Source: an uncultured Verrucomicrobia subdivision 3 bacterium
Lineage (GTDB): Bacteria; Verrucomicrobiota; Verrucomicrobiia; Limisphaerales; UBA11358
DNA: 20,395 nt
Assembly: GCA_903861445.1 (NCBI GenBank)
Contig: CAIOUK010000103.1
Coordinates: forward strand, 1 to 20,395
Direction of reading: 5' to 3'
The position numbers and the translations under genes are program-made. The notes beneath the pieces were generated by a model. The model was not told where the DNA came from and ran no database searches. It saw only the letters and a program-made list of their open reading frames with translations. This document shows, one piece after another, positions 19,648 through 20,395 of the stretch. Each line of letters starts with the position of its first letter. Positions within the stretch are counted from its first letter, which is position 1.

Positions 19648-20395
19648 GTGACAAACAGCCGGGAAAACATCCCTTTTAGGCGCATTGCAGCCGTCGTGGT
19701 CGTCACGCTGGCGCTAACGAACCTTCCGGCGGCGTTCGCAGCTCCAGCCGACGAACCGTATCTCCTCAAGAATCAAGCGCATCAAACCAGCACGCTTTTC
19801 ACCACGAAATCCATTACCCGGGACGGTATGGGGGCCTGCGAGCCTAAAGTTTATAAAGGAAATGCTTATGTCATTTACATGAGGCAGGGGGACGAAAAGG
19901 TCATGGTCGCCAAAGTTCCGCTCAACGGTTCGGCGGCGGTGACCCTGCCGCTGGTCACAGGCAAAGATACCGCCCAAAAAGGCAACACGGCACCCAGCGA
20001 TAATCACTGCTTGTATATCATTGCTGTCGACCGCTCCGGCTATATCCATGTGTGTGGCGGCATGCACAGTTCGAAAATCGTTTACTGGCGTTCTGACCGA
20101 CCCGAGGATATTTCGTCTTTTACTCGGATAATGCCAGATGACAGGCTGCCCCCTGACACCCAACCTTGCCCGATTGCCGGGAGTATTACTTTCCCGCAAT
20201 TTTTTAGCGATCGTCAGGGCAAGCTGTTCTGGAATGCAGTGCAGGGCTGTGGACCATTGTGTTCTTACGACGATACCAAGAAGCTATGGACTGCGCTTGG
20301 CAATCCGCTTGGCGCACTTGTCCGCAATGAAAGAAAACATGGTGAAGAAATATCTTTTTGTTATACGGATAAAACAAGTCATGCGACGACCGACA
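19648..20395 (+). CDS. secreted BNR-4 family protein, polysaccharide lyase-like (5' part, runs off the window)
   Basis: An open frame from GTG at 19648 to the window end (249 codons), with an in-frame TAG two codons upstream, so GTG is the first possible start. A good signal peptide follows ('RRIAAVVVVTLALTNLPAAFA'-type, cut about residue 32). The mature part shows the BNR-4 beta-propeller pattern: 'DNHCLYIIAVDRSGYIHVCGGMHSSKIVYWRSDRPEDISSF', later 'ITFPQFFSDRQGKLFWNAVQGCG' and 'YDDTKKLWTALGNPLGALV'. Families with this fold include ulvan lyases (PL24/PL25-like) and other secreted polysaccharide-active proteins. Six or more cysteines in the visible part suggest disulfides. Its C-terminal half lies outside the window, so no catalytic claim is made. 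Confidence 0.8.
   Translation, partial: MTNSRENIPFRRIAAVVVVTLALTNLPAAFAAPADEPYLLKNQAHQTSTLFTTKSITRDGMGACEPKVYKGNAYVIYMRQGDEKVMVAKVPLNGSAAVTLPLVTGKDTAQKGNTAPSDNHCLYIIAVDRSGYIHVCGGMHSSKIVYWRSDRPEDISSFTRIMPDDRLPPDTQPCPIAGSITFPQFFSDRQGKLFWNAVQGCGPLCSYDDTKKLWTALGNPLGALVRNERKHGEEISFCYTDKTSHATTD

Overview
The window looks like a chromosomal segment of a Verrucomicrobiota bacterium, probably of the Pedosphaera/Limisphaera kind. That placement is inferred from three things: an Alternative Complex III (ACIII) operon, large secreted Asn/Thr-rich proteins with the C-terminal 'YYRAVIP'-type ending common in that phylum, and secreted sialate-esterase-like and BNR-4 polysaccharide-active proteins. No rRNA, tRNA or CRISPR array was seen.

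Region 1 (1-7725, + strand) is one tightly coupled respiratory operon. It holds the 3' end of actB, then actC, actD, actE and actF, a small one-helix membrane protein, and a ccoN-ccoO-ccoP-like trio. Six of the junctions are 4-base ATGA overlaps. ACIII oxidises menaquinol and passes electrons to cytochrome c. The attached 'oxidase' is strange: the CcoN-like protein keeps the cbb3 fold and several landmark sequences, but all six histidines that should bind the two hemes and CuB are replaced, and it has no histidine at all after residue 197. The trio therefore cannot be a conventional oxygen reductase. It may be a non-catalytic membrane scaffold carrying two c-type cytochromes next to ACIII. This is the strongest candidate for an undescribed system here.

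Region 2 (7726-8024) is non-coding. It has a perfect palindrome just after the operon, a predicted stem-loop structure, and a weak promoter. Region 3 (8025-13294) holds a secreted SASA-family esterase-like protein, a minus-strand aroK-queG pair, and a divergent plus-strand set of maf, a YhbY-type RNA-binding protein gene and a secreted beta-propeller gene that ends at a good intrinsic terminator.

Region 4 (13331-20395) is a carbohydrate-linked regulatory island. A secreted 832-aa clan GH-A glycosidase-like protein (minus strand, visibly AT-richer, apparently without its catalytic nucleophile) lies divergent from a histidine kinase whose extracellular domain resembles sugar-binding domains of rhamnosidases. 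A NarL/FixJ response regulator follows, then two small secreted His-rich proteins, a decayed transposase fragment, and the start of a BNR-4 family protein that runs off the window. The glycosidase-like gene and the first His-rich gene share an 83-base upstream region at identical spacing. It includes 27 identical bases with an operator-like dyad, and the two copies flank the two-component system as inverted repeats. The second His-rich gene shares the leader and signal-peptide part only. The simplest reading is a small regulon in which the sensor kinase detects a sugar and its regulator acts on the shared upstream element.
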